Source: Sulfurovum lithotrophicum (GTDB lineage Bacteria; Campylobacterota; Campylobacteria; Campylobacterales; Sulfurovaceae). Taken from it: 64,000 bases of DNA. The translations under genes and the position numbers were made by a program. Below the pieces are notes generated by a model. The model made no database searches, was not told the DNA's origin, and was given only the letters and a program-made list of their open reading frames with translations. This document shows positions 26,335-34,729 of the stretch, one piece after another (the first letter of the stretch is position 1; every line of letters begins with the position of its first letter). The stretch is taken from NCBI RefSeq assembly GCF_000987835.1, contig NZ_CP011308.1, positions 186,001-250,000 of the forward strand, read 5' to 3'.

Positions 26335-27146
26335 AGTATTCCGTTCTACTCTCCGTCTATCACAGGGAGAACCCGCTTTTTCTGGAACACTCCCTGAGGA
26401 GTATCGAACGACAGACCCTGCCGCCCGAAGAGATCGTGCTTGTAAAGGATGGTCCTTTGACAAAAGAACTCGATGCGGTGATTGAGAAACATATGAATAC
26501 TTCTTCATCCCCTTATACAATTGTTTCTCTTGAGAAAAACCAGGGATTGGGTATTGCACTGAACAGAGGTATAAAACACTGCTCCTACGAATGGGTCGCA
26601 CGAATGGATACGGATGATATCGCCCTTCCTGATCGTTTTGAAAAGCAGTTCGCCTATTTGTCGGAACACCCTGATACGGACATAGTGGGAGGGTGGATAT
26701 GTGAGTTCGACAGTAACCACGAAATCTGCAACAAAGAAAGACGGGTGCCTGCTTCGCATGAGGCGATCGTACGCTTTGCGAAGCACCGGAATCCCCTGAA
26801 CCACATGACGGTCGTTTTCCGTAAGGAAGCGGTACTGGATGCCGGTGGGTACCTGCCCATGAACGGATTTGAAGATTACTACCTTTGGATGCGAATGCTT
26901 CAAAAAGGGAAGCGCTTTGCAAACATTCCTGAAGTACTGGTAAAGGCGAGAACAGGTCGGGATATGATAGCCCGTCGTCAGGGGTGGAAGTATGCCAAAG
27001 ATGAGTTGGCTTTGGAAAAAGTAGCCTATCAGACAGGTTTCTGGTCTGCGCTGGACAGGGTGCGAAATCTTTTTACACGTTTTCTCCCCCGGCTTCTGCC
27101 GGTAGCTATAGTTGAAAAACTGTATAACCTTTTGAGAAAAATCTAA
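26331..27146 (+). CDS. GT2 family glycosyltransferase, last gene of the overlapping operon
   Basis: A 271-residue enzyme with YSVLLSVYHRENPLFLEHSLRSI, VKDGPLTKELD, QGLGIALNRGI and RMDTDDIALPDRFEKQF (metal motif DTDD). PLNHMTVVFRKEAVLDAGGY and ENDYYLWMRM-like GFEDYYLWMRM complete the catalytic domain. Its base composition is higher in G+C than the middle of the operon and resembles pglB. The last 117 bases are repeated, at roughly nine in ten matches, just before pglB (28640-28756). This suggests that this gene once lay directly next to pglB. Confidence 0.87.
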   Translation: MKYSVLLSVYHRENPLFLEHSLRSIERQTLPPEEIVLVKDGPLTKELDAVIEKHMNTSSSPYTIVSLEKNQGLGIALNRGIKHCSYEWVARMDTDDIALPDRFEKQFAYLSEHPDTDIVGGWICEFDSNHEICNKERRVPASHEAIVRFAKHRNPLNHMTVVFRKEAVLDAGGYLPMNGFEDYYLWMRMLQKGKRFANIPEVLVKARTGRDMIARRQGWKYAKDELALEKVAYQTGFWSALDRVRNLFTRFLPRLLPVAIVEKLYNLLRKI

Positions 27147-27162
27147 AGGTTTATTAGGAATG
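27026..27162 (+). repeat. Left copy of a duplicated glycosyltransferase 3' end
   Basis: Bases 27030-27146 encode the last 38 residues and stop of the GT2 gene and match 28640-28756 with about nine differences in 117. After the stop an ATG at 27160 opens ATGGAAAATCAATAA, a four-codon frame placed as the pglB start is placed after the right copy (gap 13 versus 12 bases). The two copies are 1610 bases apart and enclose the DUF4143 ATPase gene. Confidence 0.85.
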
Positions 27163-27308
27163 GAAAATCAATAAAGTTTTCAAGAAAAGAAGCTCTTTTG
27201 TTTGTGCATCAAGAATGCACTCTGTATAGATTGCTGCTGCCGACAGAAGCAACAAGGACGAGATAATATTTATCTGTATTAAAGAAATAAACATATATAA
27301 TCTTCTTT

Positions 27309-28601
27309 ATGAAAAAGAAAGAAGAACTCAAAAGAATTATAAGAGATTTTCATCTTAATGCTAAATTTGATGTAAAACCTCGTACTTTACAACCGCCTGT
27401 TGATACTAAAAAAATCATTACGCTGATTGGTGTACGAAGATGCGGGAAAACGTCTATACTTTATGACATGATCAATCAACTGTCGGAAAAAATCGATAAA
27501 ACCAGAATTTTATTTTTAAACTTTGAAGATGAAAGACTTGAGTTACGTATAGATGAGTTGGACTTGGTACTGCAAGCCTTCTTAGAACTTTACCCTGAGC
27601 AGAACTTGAGTGAGTGTTATTTTTTCTTTGATGAAATTCAGAATATCACGGGTTGGGAAAAATTTGTAAGAAGAATGTATGATACGATTAGTAAAAACAT
27701 ATTTATAACTGGGTCAAACTCAAAGCTTTTAAGCTCTGAGATAGCTACAAGCTTAAGAGGTCGTACTTTATCTTTCGAAGTTTATCCACTTTCGTTTAGT
27801 GAGTACCTTGCGTTTAAAGATATTGATGTTGACTTATATTCATCAAAAAGTATTGCACATGTTAAAAATGCCCAAGAGAAGTTTTTAACAAATGGCGGAT
27901 TTCCTGAAACCCTGTTTTTGGAAGATCAATACAAAAATAAAATTTTACAAGAGTATTTTAATGTATTGCTTTATAAAGACTTAGCAGAACGCTATAATAT
28001 TACAAATACGGTCGCACTAAAGTTTTTTCTGAAGAGGATTATCGCTTCTTCAACGAAGCAAGTGTCTATCAACAAAATATATAATGAACTCAAATCAAGC
28101 GGTATCAAAATAGGAAAAAACACACTGTATGATTTTTTAGATTATGTACAAAATATTTATTTGGCATTGGTTTTACACAAGTATGATAAGTCTCTTGTCC
28201 AGAAAGAACTGGGGGAAAAGAAGATTTACAGTATTGATATAGGTTTAAACAATGCAACCGCATTCAAGTTTTCTGATGATATAGGTAAATCACTTGAAAA
28301 TGCTGTCTTTTTAGAGTTGAAAAGAAATGGCCAAGATATTTTTTATTATCGCGATGCCAATCATGAATGCGACTTTATAGTAAATGAAAACAACTGTATT
28401 GCACAGGCGATCCAAGTGACCTATGATATGAGTGTTGAAGATACAAAAAACAGAGAGATGAAAGGCCTACTTGCTGCTTGTAAAAACTTCAATCTTCAAA
28501 AGGGTACTATTGTCACTTACGATCAGGAAGATGCTATATTGGAAAACAACATTAAAATAGAATTAATCCCCTTTTATAAATGGCAACTAAATGACAAGTA
28601 G
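27309..28601 (+). CDS. AAA-type ATPase with DUF4143 domain
   Basis: A 430-residue protein with Walker A GVRRCGKTS (about 40-48), Walker B CYFFFDEIQN (about 106-115) and the sensor-like FITGSNSKLLSSE. The middle SFEVYPLSFSEYLAF and GGFPETLFLED are typical of this family. The C-terminal DUF4143 part (ENAVFLELKRNGQDIFYYRDANHECDFIV, then AIQVTYD) has the spacing of a PD-(D/E)XK nuclease-like fold. Function of the family is unknown; members are spread widely, often as mobile single genes. Here it sits between two copies of a glycosyltransferase tail, breaking the link between the operon and pglB. The leader 27147-27308 holds no other gene I can see. Confidence 0.85.
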   Translation: MKKKEELKRIIRDFHLNAKFDVKPRTLQPPVDTKKIITLIGVRRCGKTSILYDMINQLSEKIDKTRILFLNFEDERLELRIDELDLVLQAFLELYPEQNLSECYFFFDEIQNITGWEKFVRRMYDTISKNIFITGSNSKLLSSEIATSLRGRTLSFEVYPLSFSEYLAFKDIDVDLYSSKSIAHVKNAQEKFLTNGGFPETLFLEDQYKNKILQEYFNVLLYKDLAERYNITNTVALKFFLKRIIASSTKQVSINKIYNELKSSGIKIGKNTLYDFLDYVQNIYLALVLHKYDKSLVQKELGEKKIYSIDIGLNNATAFKFSDDIGKSLENAVFLELKRNGQDIFYYRDANHECDFIVNENNCIAQAIQVTYDMSVEDTKNREMKGLLAACKNFNLQKGTIVTYDQEDAILENNIKIELIPFYKWQLNDK

Positions 28602-28635
28602 TTTAATTCAAAAAGGAAAGTGTTTTAAAGAACTT

Positions 28636-28756
28636 CTGTCAGACAGGTTTCTGGCCTGCGCTGGACAGGGTGCGAAATTTTTTTACACGTTTTCTTCCCC
28701 GGCTTCTGCCGCTATTTATAGTTGAAAAACTGTATAATCTTTTGAGAAAATTTTAA
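28636..28756 (+). pseudogene. Remnant 3' end of a GT2 glycosyltransferase (right copy of the duplication)
   Basis: Read from 28640 this encodes QTGFWPALDRVRNFF...VEKLYNLLRKF and a stop. It matches the last 38 residues of the intact GT2 gene at 26331-27146 with only a few substitutions. Most of the nine base changes are transitions or conservative, so it is either a recent duplication or the tail of a former paralogue. The bases upstream (28602-28635) have no similarity to the intact gene, giving a sharp left boundary near 28636. No start codon is available, so it is not a working gene. Confidence 0.85.
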
Positions 28757-28768
28757 AGGCTTTTACTT

Positions 28769-30880
28769 ATGGAGAAAACACAGGGGTTCGAAAGAAGGCA
28801 GGTATTGCTATTTATGCTTGTTGCCTATCTTTTCAGTTTTGCAATACGCATGATCTGGGTCTATCAATTCCAGGACAATCCGAACTTTTACTGGAACGGG
28901 CAACTGATGATCAACACTAATGACGGGTACTTTTTCGCTTCCGGGGCACAGAAAGTACTCTACGGTATGCATCTGGACAATCCGCGCATCCCCGATATGT
29001 GGTCTTTTGGTACGGTCGCCCTGACAGTGCTTCTGACGAAGGTCACTCCCTTCAGTCTGGAGACGGTCATCCTCTATATGCCTGCAATTATTTCGAGCCT
29101 GGTGGTGATACCGATCATCCTGATCGCACGTCTGTACAAAGGATCGCTGTGGGGCTTCTTCGCCGCGCTGCTCGGCTCTATCGCCTGGAGCTACTACAAC
29201 AGAACGATGACAGGCTATTATGATACCGATATGTTCTCTGCTATGGCACCAATGTTTATCTTGTACTTTTTGATGAAGAGTACGATCGACTTCAATCTTA
29301 AATCAGCACTTTATGCAGCGCTTGCAATTGCTGTCTATCCGTTTTTGTATGATGCGGGTGCCTCCATCGTCTATGCAATGGGAACACTGTATGCCGTGTA
29401 TATGATTATTTATCACCGGAATGAAGATACCACGTACAATTCAATTATTCTGGTCTTTTTGGCCTTGGTTCCATTCCCGCTGGCAGATCCCTATTCCTAT
29501 ATTGTCAAAATAGCGGTACTTGTTGTCCTGTATTTTATATTGCTTAAATCGTCATTTGAGCATAAAAAGTCTTTGTTTGTTATCGGGATACTTTTTTTAC
29601 TTTTTATGTATTTTGGAAATGTATTCGGTCTGATCCTTTCAAAAATATCATTCTATACTGCCACGGGAACGACAGGAGCAGGTCTGCACTTTTATGGTGT
29701 AACCCAAACTATCCGGGAAGCAGGGAAGATCCCGTTTGAAACATTTGCCAATCGAATCTCAGGCTCGCAGATAGGTGTGATCCTCTCTCTTGTCGGATAT
29801 ATTGTTCTGGTCATCCGCCATCGTGCATTCATTTTGGCGCTTCCTTTGGTGGGAATAGGTGTATTTGCTTTGTGGGGAGGGCTGAGATTTACCGTATATG
29901 CTGTGCCTGTGGCAGCCATGTCTGTCATATACCTTTTTCATATCATTACCACGACAGTTTCAGACAAGAAGAGCATTTATCTGGTAGGAATGACTGTTTT
30001 GACTGCAAGTATGCTGTACCCCAATATTAAACACATCATCCAATATAAAGTTCCGACAGTTTTAAATAAAGCAGAAGTACAGGATCTTGATGCTTTGAGG
30101 AAGGTATCTGATTCCAAAGATTATGTGATGGCATGGTGGGATTATGGTTATCCTATCTGGTTCTACTCCGATACCAATACTATCATTGACGGCGGGAAGC
30201 ACCAGAACGATAATTTTATTATCTCCAAAATCATGCAAACGACCTCTCCTGAAGTGGCAGCAAATTTAAGCCGCTTGGCAGTAGAGACCTATGTCTCATC
30301 CGGATATAAAACGATTGCAGACACACTTTTTAAGAACGGGCAGAAAGAGCAGCTTGATCCGAATCTTCTTCTCTCCGAGTTGGAAAATGATGCATATAAG
30401 CTTCCAAAGAAAACAAGGAATATCTATCTTTACCTGCCGTATAGAATGCTCAATATCTTTCCTACTGTAGCGGTATTCGGGAATTTGGACCTTACTACAG
30501 GCAAAGCTGAGAGAAAGATCGCTTTTTATCCGACAAATGCAGTGAAAAATGATAATGGGGTACTTCAGTTTTCCAACGGGATTGTGTTTGATACAAAAAA
30601 AGGTGAGCTCTTTTTTGGGAAACAGAAAGTACCTGTAAAGTATTTCATTGTTACCCAAATGACCAAAAACGGAGAAACGCAGATACAGACACAGCCGTAT
30701 CATGCAGAAGGACAGTATGTGGTCGTTTTTATGAAGAGTTACGGCAGATTCATGGTCATGGATGAAGAGACATTCCGCTCCATGTATGTTCAGATGTTCA
30801 TTCTGGGTAAGTATGATAAAGAGCTTTTTGAGCCGGTAGTCTCGTCTCCGTACAGCAGGATATATAAACTGAAGAGATAG
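28769..30880 (+). CDS. pglB: PglB-type oligosaccharyltransferase (STT3 family)
   Basis: Transfers a lipid-linked oligosaccharide to asparagine in D/E-X-N-X-S/T sequons of periplasmic proteins. The 703-residue protein has an N-terminal multi-pass membrane half and a C-terminal periplasmic half. Seen are NTNDGYFFASG with catalytic Asp52, TGYYDTDMF in the next periplasmic loop, the flexible-loop segment YGVTQTIREAG, and the sequon-binding WWDYG at residues 456-460. Length fits Campylobacter PglB. It follows the duplicated glycosyltransferase tail by 12 bases and meets the minus-strand GT4 gene end to end, one base apart. Campylobacter-type neighbours PglC and PglK are not seen in the window. Confidence 0.93.
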   Translation: MEKTQGFERRQVLLFMLVAYLFSFAIRMIWVYQFQDNPNFYWNGQLMINTNDGYFFASGAQKVLYGMHLDNPRIPDMWSFGTVALTVLLTKVTPFSLETVILYMPAIISSLVVIPIILIARLYKGSLWGFFAALLGSIAWSYYNRTMTGYYDTDMFSAMAPMFILYFLMKSTIDFNLKSALYAALAIAVYPFLYDAGASIVYAMGTLYAVYMIIYHRNEDTTYNSIILVFLALVPFPLADPYSYIVKIAVLVVLYFILLKSSFEHKKSLFVIGILFLLFMYFGNVFGLILSKISFYTATGTTGAGLHFYGVTQTIREAGKIPFETFANRISGSQIGVILSLVGYIVLVIRHRAFILALPLVGIGVFALWGGLRFTVYAVPVAAMSVIYLFHIITTTVSDKKSIYLVGMTVLTASMLYPNIKHIIQYKVPTVLNKAEVQDLDALRKVSDSKDYVMAWWDYGYPIWFYSDTNTIIDGGKHQNDNFIISKIMQTTSPEVAANLSRLAVETYVSSGYKTIADTLFKNGQKEQLDPNLLLSELENDAYKLPKKTRNIYLYLPYRMLNIFPTVAVFGNLDLTTGKAERKIAFYPTNAVKNDNGVLQFSNGIVFDTKKGELFFGKQKVPVKYFIVTQMTKNGETQIQTQPYHAEGQYVVVFMKSYGRFMVMDEETFRSMYVQMFILGKYDKELFEPVVSSPYSRIYKLKR

Positions 30881-30881
30881 T

Positions 30882-31880
30882 CTATGGTTGTTTGGCTTCT
30901 TTTTTGTAAAGCATATAATAGAGGGTCAGATAACAGATAATAAAGACCATAGCGATAGCGATATTGGTAGTTGATTTATTCGGGAAGATGGTTGAGAGTG
31001 TTATAAATGGAAATATGAAAACAACGATAAAGAGTGAGGTTAAAGGATTGTTGTGTGTAATCTGTCTGTAGACAAGCATATGAAAGTGGTTTGCATCCGG
31101 TTGCAGGGGCGAGTGTCCTATGTAGAGCTTTCTTATGATTGAAAAGAGGACTTCCCAGACAGGATAGATAAAGATGGCAAGTATATACCATGGGCTTACG
31201 CTTTCATATTTACTGGCAAGCAAAATACCGATAACGGCAACAATGAACCCGAGTAGATAGGCTCCGCCATCTCCAAGAAAAATTTTGCCTTTGGGGAAGT
31301 TCAGCAAGAAGAATCCAAAGACGGCACCGCTTGTTATCAGTATGATATCAAGTATGTCAAAGTTCTCCTGCCGGTAGGCAGTGATACCGAAGGAGAGCAG
31401 GATAAGAAGAATGATGCCTGAAGCAAGTCCATTGAATCCGTCAATGATATTGACGGCATTCATCATTCCTACAATGGCAAATGTACTGAAAAACACTCCC
31501 ATCCAATAGGGCATACTGATACCCAGACCCAAATAGGTGACAACGGAGTCTGTGAGCCAGATAGCACTCATTGCAGCGACTACTTGGAGGACCAGACGGC
31601 GTCTGGGACTTAATGAATGGCGAAGATCTTCAAAAATACCGCTTAGAAATGCAAGTATTGCCGGAAGAAGCAGTTTTACTCCTATAGGCGTCAAGATGAA
31701 AAAAAGCATCCCAAGTACTATCCCCATACCTCCAGCCCTGGGTGTATGGTCTGTATGGTAGCGTTGAGGTTTTGCAATGTCCGCATCGTCCATGAAAAGT
31801 TGGTATCTATGGCTGAAATAGATTATTGTGATGAGCATGGACAGTGATATAAGAAATGGATAGACGAAGAGAGTGCTCAT
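30882..31880 (-). CDS. GT4 polyprenyl-phosphate sugar-1-phosphate transferase (WecA/TagO/MraY family)
   Basis: A 332-residue protein with about ten membrane segments. Family motifs: DDADIAKPQRYHTDHTPRAGG (cytoplasmic loop 1; first 20 residues quoted as DDADIAKPQ...TPRAGG), NAVNIIDGFNGLASG with the catalytic Asp region, FLGDGGAYLLGF, and HFHMLVYR at the last loop. It transfers a sugar-1-phosphate, usually HexNAc-1-P, to undecaprenyl phosphate and so starts lipid-linked glycan assembly. MraY is less likely because its own motifs and cluster are missing. It lies convergent with pglB and is a good candidate for the initiating enzyme of the nearby glycan. Confidence 0.9.
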   Translation of the reverse strand: MSTLFVYPFLISLSMLITIIYFSHRYQLFMDDADIAKPQRYHTDHTPRAGGMGIVLGMLFFILTPIGVKLLLPAILAFLSGIFEDLRHSLSPRRRLVLQVVAAMSAIWLTDSVVTYLGLGISMPYWMGVFFSTFAIVGMMNAVNIIDGFNGLASGIILLILLSFGITAYRQENFDILDIILITSGAVFGFFLLNFPKGKIFLGDGGAYLLGFIVAVIGILLASKYESVSPWYILAIFIYPVWEVLFSIIRKLYIGHSPLQPDANHFHMLVYRQITHNNPLTSLFIVVFIFPFITLSTIFPNKSTTNIAIAMVFIICYLTLYYMLYKKEAKQP

Positions 31881-31974
31881 TGTGTGTATACTTTTATTTT
31901 TATAGAATTATACTGTAGGATTTATTATTTAACGAATAGAAGTGAAGAGAGTGTTTTTTCAAGAAATAGTTTGC

Positions 31975-31980
31975 TATAAT
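31975..31980 (+). promoter_or_regulatory. -10 box TATAAT for the ComEA-like gene
   Basis: TTTGCTATAATA lies 48 bases before ATG 32029; a T-rich stretch precedes it, as in Campylobacterota promoters without a -35 box. The start itself has AAGGAAA as ribosome-binding site. Confidence 0.5.
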
Positions 31981-32028
31981 ATTTTTATTATTTAAAATCA
32001 TAATAAAAAATAAATCCAAGGAAATAAA

Positions 32029-32298
32029 ATGCTAAAAAAGATAGTAACAGGATTTTTGATTTTTGCTGCATCATCGCTGTTCGGAATGAGTCTGCATCAA
32101 CTCAATACCGCTTCAAAGTCCGAACTTATGGAAATCAACGGTATTGGTGAGAAGAAGGCGGATGCCATCATCAAAGAGCGTAAAAAGGGGAAGTTCAAAT
32201 CGTTCGAGGATTTTCAGCGGGTCGAGGGTATTGGCGAACAAACAGCTAAGAATGTCAAGAATGATGTCAAGGTCAAAAAAGATACTAAGAAAAAATAA
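32029..32298 (+). CDS. ComEA-like exported helix-hairpin-helix DNA-binding protein
   Basis: An 89-residue protein with a signal peptide (MLKKIVTGFLIFAASSLFG) and a double helix-hairpin-helix domain: LNTASKSELMEINGIGEKKADAII and FQRVEGIGEQTAKNVK. It ends in a lysine-rich tail. Short ComEA-type proteins bind incoming DNA in the periplasm during natural transformation. This one consists of little more than signal peptide and HhH pair, as in Campylobacterota. Monocistronic, with its own promoter and a terminator hairpin right after it. Confidence 0.85.
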   Translation: MLKKIVTGFLIFAASSLFGMSLHQLNTASKSELMEINGIGEKKADAIIKERKKGKFKSFEDFQRVEGIGEQTAKNVKNDVKVKKDTKKK

Positions 32299-32302
32299 AA
32301 CT

Positions 32303-32322
32303 CAAAGAGCTCCGGCTCTTTG
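32303..32322 (+). terminator. Hairpin terminator after the ComEA-like gene
   Basis: CAAAGAGC TCCG GCTCTTTG forms a perfect 8-base stem with a 4-base loop, starting 4 bases after the stop codon and followed by TCTCTCC rather than a clean T run. Confidence 0.7.
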
Positions 32323-32384
32323 TCTCTCCACCTCTTTAACCACATTTTTGATACAATTCCACTAATTCATACGAAGGTATTATC

Positions 32385-33773
32385 ATGACAGTAACACGTT
32401 TTGCACCCTCTCCGACAGGGTATCTACATATCGGCGGTCTGCGTACTGCTCTCTTCTCCTGGCTGACGGCCAGACATAACAACGGGAAGTTCCTGCTGCG
32501 TATCGAAGATACGGATATGGCGCGTAACTCCGAAGAAGCTAAGGATGCCATCCTGAAAGCATTTGAGTGGGTCGGCATGAGTCATGACGGAGAGGTCGTG
32601 TATCAGTCCAAACGTTTTGACCTGTATAAAAAATATATTGACCAGTTGCTCGAAGAGGGTAAGGCGTATAAGTGCTATATGACCAAAGAGGAGCTGGATG
32701 CGCTGCGTGAAGAGCAGATGGCCAAAAAAGAACGTACACGCTACGACGGCCGTTACCGTGACTTTACAGGGACACCTCCCGAAGGTGTGGACCCGGTGAT
32801 TCGTATCAAGGCCCCACAGGAGGGGACGATCTCTTTTGTGGACGGTGTCAAAGGGGCGATGAATATTGCAGCAAATGAAGTAGATGACTTCATCATTGCC
32901 AGAAGTGACGGGAGCCCTACCTACAATTTTGTCGTTGCCATCGATGATGCACTGATGGGACTGACAGATGTGATCCGGGGAGATGACCATCTCTACAATA
33001 CACCGAAACAGATCGTGGTCTACAATGCGCTTGGTTTCAAAATCCCTAACTTTTACCATGTCGCGATGATCAACAACGAGCAGGGAAAAAAACTTTCCAA
33101 AAGGGATGGTGCGACGGATGTGATGGAGTATAAGGCGCTTGGTTTCCTGCCTGAGGCCCTGCTCAACTTCCTAGTGCGTCTCGGCTGGAGTCACGGCGAC
33201 CAGGAGATCTTCTCCGTGGAAGAGATGATAGAGCTGTTCGACCCGAAAGATATTAACAAGTCTGCTTCCAACTACAATCTTGACAAACTGCTTTGGCTCA
33301 ATGCCCACTATATCAAGAACAAGAGTAACAGCGAACTGGCAGAACTTTTGAAGCCGTTTGGTGTGGATATCAGTGAACACGACAAGCTTGAAATGCTGCT
33401 CGATGCGACCAAAGAGCGTGGGAAAACACTTGTAGAACTGGCTGAGCAGATCAAGCTTATCCTCACTGCTCCGACAGACTATGACGAGAAGGCTGTCAAA
33501 AAAGCTTTCAAGGGAGAGGCAAAAGAGATCCTGACGGATTTCATCGCGATGCTGCAGACCTGGGAGAAACCGCTGCATCTTCCGGTAGATTACCATGAAG
33601 TAATGGAGAAGATCGTTGCGGAGAAGGAGATCGGGTTCGGGAAGATCGGTATGCCGCTTCGTGTCAGCCTGCTGGGAAGCATGACCGGCGCAGGGATGGA
33701 CGAAGTGATGGCGATCATAGGAGTGGATGAGACGATCGATCGTATAGAGAGAGCGGTATCAACGATCGCGTAG
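32385..33773 (+). CDS. gltX: Glutamyl-tRNA synthetase
   Basis: Charges tRNA-Glu (and in bacteria lacking GlnRS often tRNA-Gln) with glutamate. The 462-residue class I enzyme has the HIGH motif in PTGYLHIGGLRTALF (about residues 10-24) and KLSKRDG as KMSKS motif (about 233-239), with FIIARSDGSPTYNFVVAIDDALMG in the catalytic core split as in the family. Campylobacterota usually carry two GltX copies with split specificity; which one this is cannot be decided here. Its TAG stop lies inside the GTAGGGTGC inverted repeat at 33769-33800. Confidence 0.95.
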   Translation: MTVTRFAPSPTGYLHIGGLRTALFSWLTARHNNGKFLLRIEDTDMARNSEEAKDAILKAFEWVGMSHDGEVVYQSKRFDLYKKYIDQLLEEGKAYKCYMTKEELDALREEQMAKKERTRYDGRYRDFTGTPPEGVDPVIRIKAPQEGTISFVDGVKGAMNIAANEVDDFIIARSDGSPTYNFVVAIDDALMGLTDVIRGDDHLYNTPKQIVVYNALGFKIPNFYHVAMINNEQGKKLSKRDGATDVMEYKALGFLPEALLNFLVRLGWSHGDQEIFSVEEMIELFDPKDINKSASNYNLDKLLWLNAHYIKNKSNSELAELLKPFGVDISEHDKLEMLLDATKERGKTLVELAEQIKLILTAPTDYDEKAVKKAFKGEAKEILTDFIAMLQTWEKPLHLPVDYHEVMEKIVAEKEIGFGKIGMPLRVSLLGSMTGAGMDEVMAIIGVDETIDRIERAVSTIA

Positions 33774-33800
33774 GGTGCTGTGAGGGCACAGCACCCTACG
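33769..33800. repeat. GTAGGGTGC inverted-repeat element, copy A (likely bidirectional terminator)
   Basis: CGTAGGGTGCTGTG, loop AGGG, CACAGCACCCTACG: a perfect 14-base stem. It spans the convergent ends of gltX and mqnA and contains both stop codons (TAG 33771-33773 on plus; TAG 33796-33798 on minus). Related copies are at 37532 and 44920. Confidence 0.85.
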
Positions 33801-34431
33801 TGTTCAAAAACTTTTTTAAAGACCTCTTCTCCCTGTATCCCATCGTATAATAGATCTGTTCCAGATACCAGGTGAGCTGTTTGGGGGTGATCCCTCTCTG
33901 TTTCGCTTCTTTTTTCAAGATATACTGCGGGATACGTACTTTTGTACGGGCAAACTGCTTTGCCAGGTTTTCCACCTGTACTCCGTTTTTGTTATAGCAT
34001 AGTCTGGCAAAGACAAAGGGCAGACCTGTTTTTTCATACCATGCCTCTGCAAGGTCTATGCCTTCACCTCCGCCCAGGTAATACTTGAGTGCAGCATCAC
34101 CTATGAGTACCCTGCCTTTGAGACCCAGTACTTTTGCCAGTCGGTTGGATGTGGCGGAAGCGGGATCATATTGGTCTTCTCCCTCCCGCAGCAAGACACT
34201 GTAGACTTTTTTATCTGCGATGATGCCCAGGTCCGTACATCCGAACTTTCTGGATTCGATTGATGAAATGAAAGCGGCATTGACCTCTTTCCTTTTGAGT
34301 GACCTATTGATCTGTGAGGGAACAGCACGTTTATAGCGGAAAGCCATTTTTGCCGAGGAACTTTTGAGGTAGCGTTTGAGAAAGAGCTGGAAAGGGAGAA
34401 GGTTTAGATAGCTGATAGAACCAAATAGCAT
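33796..34431 (-). CDS. mqnA: Chorismate dehydratase MqnA-type protein (futalosine menaquinone pathway)
   Basis: MqnA catalyses the first step of the futalosine route to menaquinone, turning chorismate into 3-enolpyruvyl-benzoate. About 211 residues from ATG 34431, which has GGGAG eight bases upstream; a longer frame to 34467 lacks support. Matching segments are FGSISYLNLLPFQLFLK, VPSQINRSLKRKEVNAAFISSIES, DPASATSNRLAKVL, LIGDAALKYY and LAEAWYEKTGLPFVFARL, the pattern of the MqnA/MqnD family. It is on the short side for MqnA. Campylobacterota use this pathway, which fits. Convergent with gltX. Confidence 0.88.
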   Translation of the reverse strand: MLFGSISYLNLLPFQLFLKRYLKSSSAKMAFRYKRAVPSQINRSLKRKEVNAAFISSIESRKFGCTDLGIIADKKVYSVLLREGEDQYDPASATSNRLAKVLGLKGRVLIGDAALKYYLGGGEGIDLAEAWYEKTGLPFVFARLCYNKNGVQVENLAKQFARTKVRIPQYILKKEAKQRGITPKQLTWYLEQIYYTMGYREKRSLKKFLNT

Positions 34432-34453
34432 ACCACTCCCTTTTTTAAGCGTA

Positions 34454-34459
34454 ATTATA
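34454..34459 (-). promoter_or_regulatory. -10 box TATAAT (minus strand) for mqnA
   Basis: GTATAATTAC on the minus strand, 23 bases before ATG 34431, in the gap shared with the divergent moaD gene. Confidence 0.45.
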
Positions 34460-34471
34460 CCAAACAAGAAT

Positions 34472-34477
34472 TATAAT
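34472..34477 (+). promoter_or_regulatory. -10 box TATAAT for moaD-moaE
   Basis: AATTATAATCGCC, 28 bases before ATG 34505, back to back with the mqnA promoter. ATAAAGG near 34491 could serve as a distant ribosome-binding site. Confidence 0.5.
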
Positions 34478-34504
34478 CGCCTCAGATTGCATAAAGGCTT
34501 TTTA

Positions 34505-34726
34505 ATGATAAAAGTGGAATTTCTTGGTCCTATCGGCAAAGCACCCTTAGAGATGGAAGCAGCGACGCTTGCAGATGTTGCTGAAAAACTCAAAGAAGAC
34601 GGTACGGTCAAAGAGTGGCTGCCAAAATGTGCAGTAGCACTGAACAATACGATGGTAAGTGATTTGAACACACCGCTAAAAGAGGGAGACAAGATATCTA
34701 TCCTTCCGCCGGTTTGTGGAGGCTGA
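34505..34726 (+). CDS. moaD: Molybdopterin synthase small subunit
   Basis: A 73-residue ubiquitin-fold protein ending in VCGG; the terminal Gly-Gly carries the thiocarboxylate sulfur used to build molybdopterin. It starts at ATG 34505 (VEFLGPIGKAPLEM) and contains LNNTMVSDLNTPLKEGDKISILPPV, typical of MoaD. moaE starts 3 bases after its stop, so the two subunits are made together. An in-frame upstream codon at 34487 would add six residues, without support. Confidence 0.93.
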   Translation: MIKVEFLGPIGKAPLEMEAATLADVAEKLKEDGTVKEWLPKCAVALNNTMVSDLNTPLKEGDKISILPPVCGG

Positions 34727-34729
34727 GTT

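Noticed and set aside
25855-26922. Long minus-strand open frame of 355 codons
   Set aside because: It lies opposite two clear GT2 genes, has a composition and sequence without known motifs, and is explained as a shadow of their codon usage.
27026-28756. Insertion sequence around the DUF4143 ATPase
   Set aside because: The flanking repeats are copies of host coding sequence, not terminal inverted repeats, and no transposase is present.
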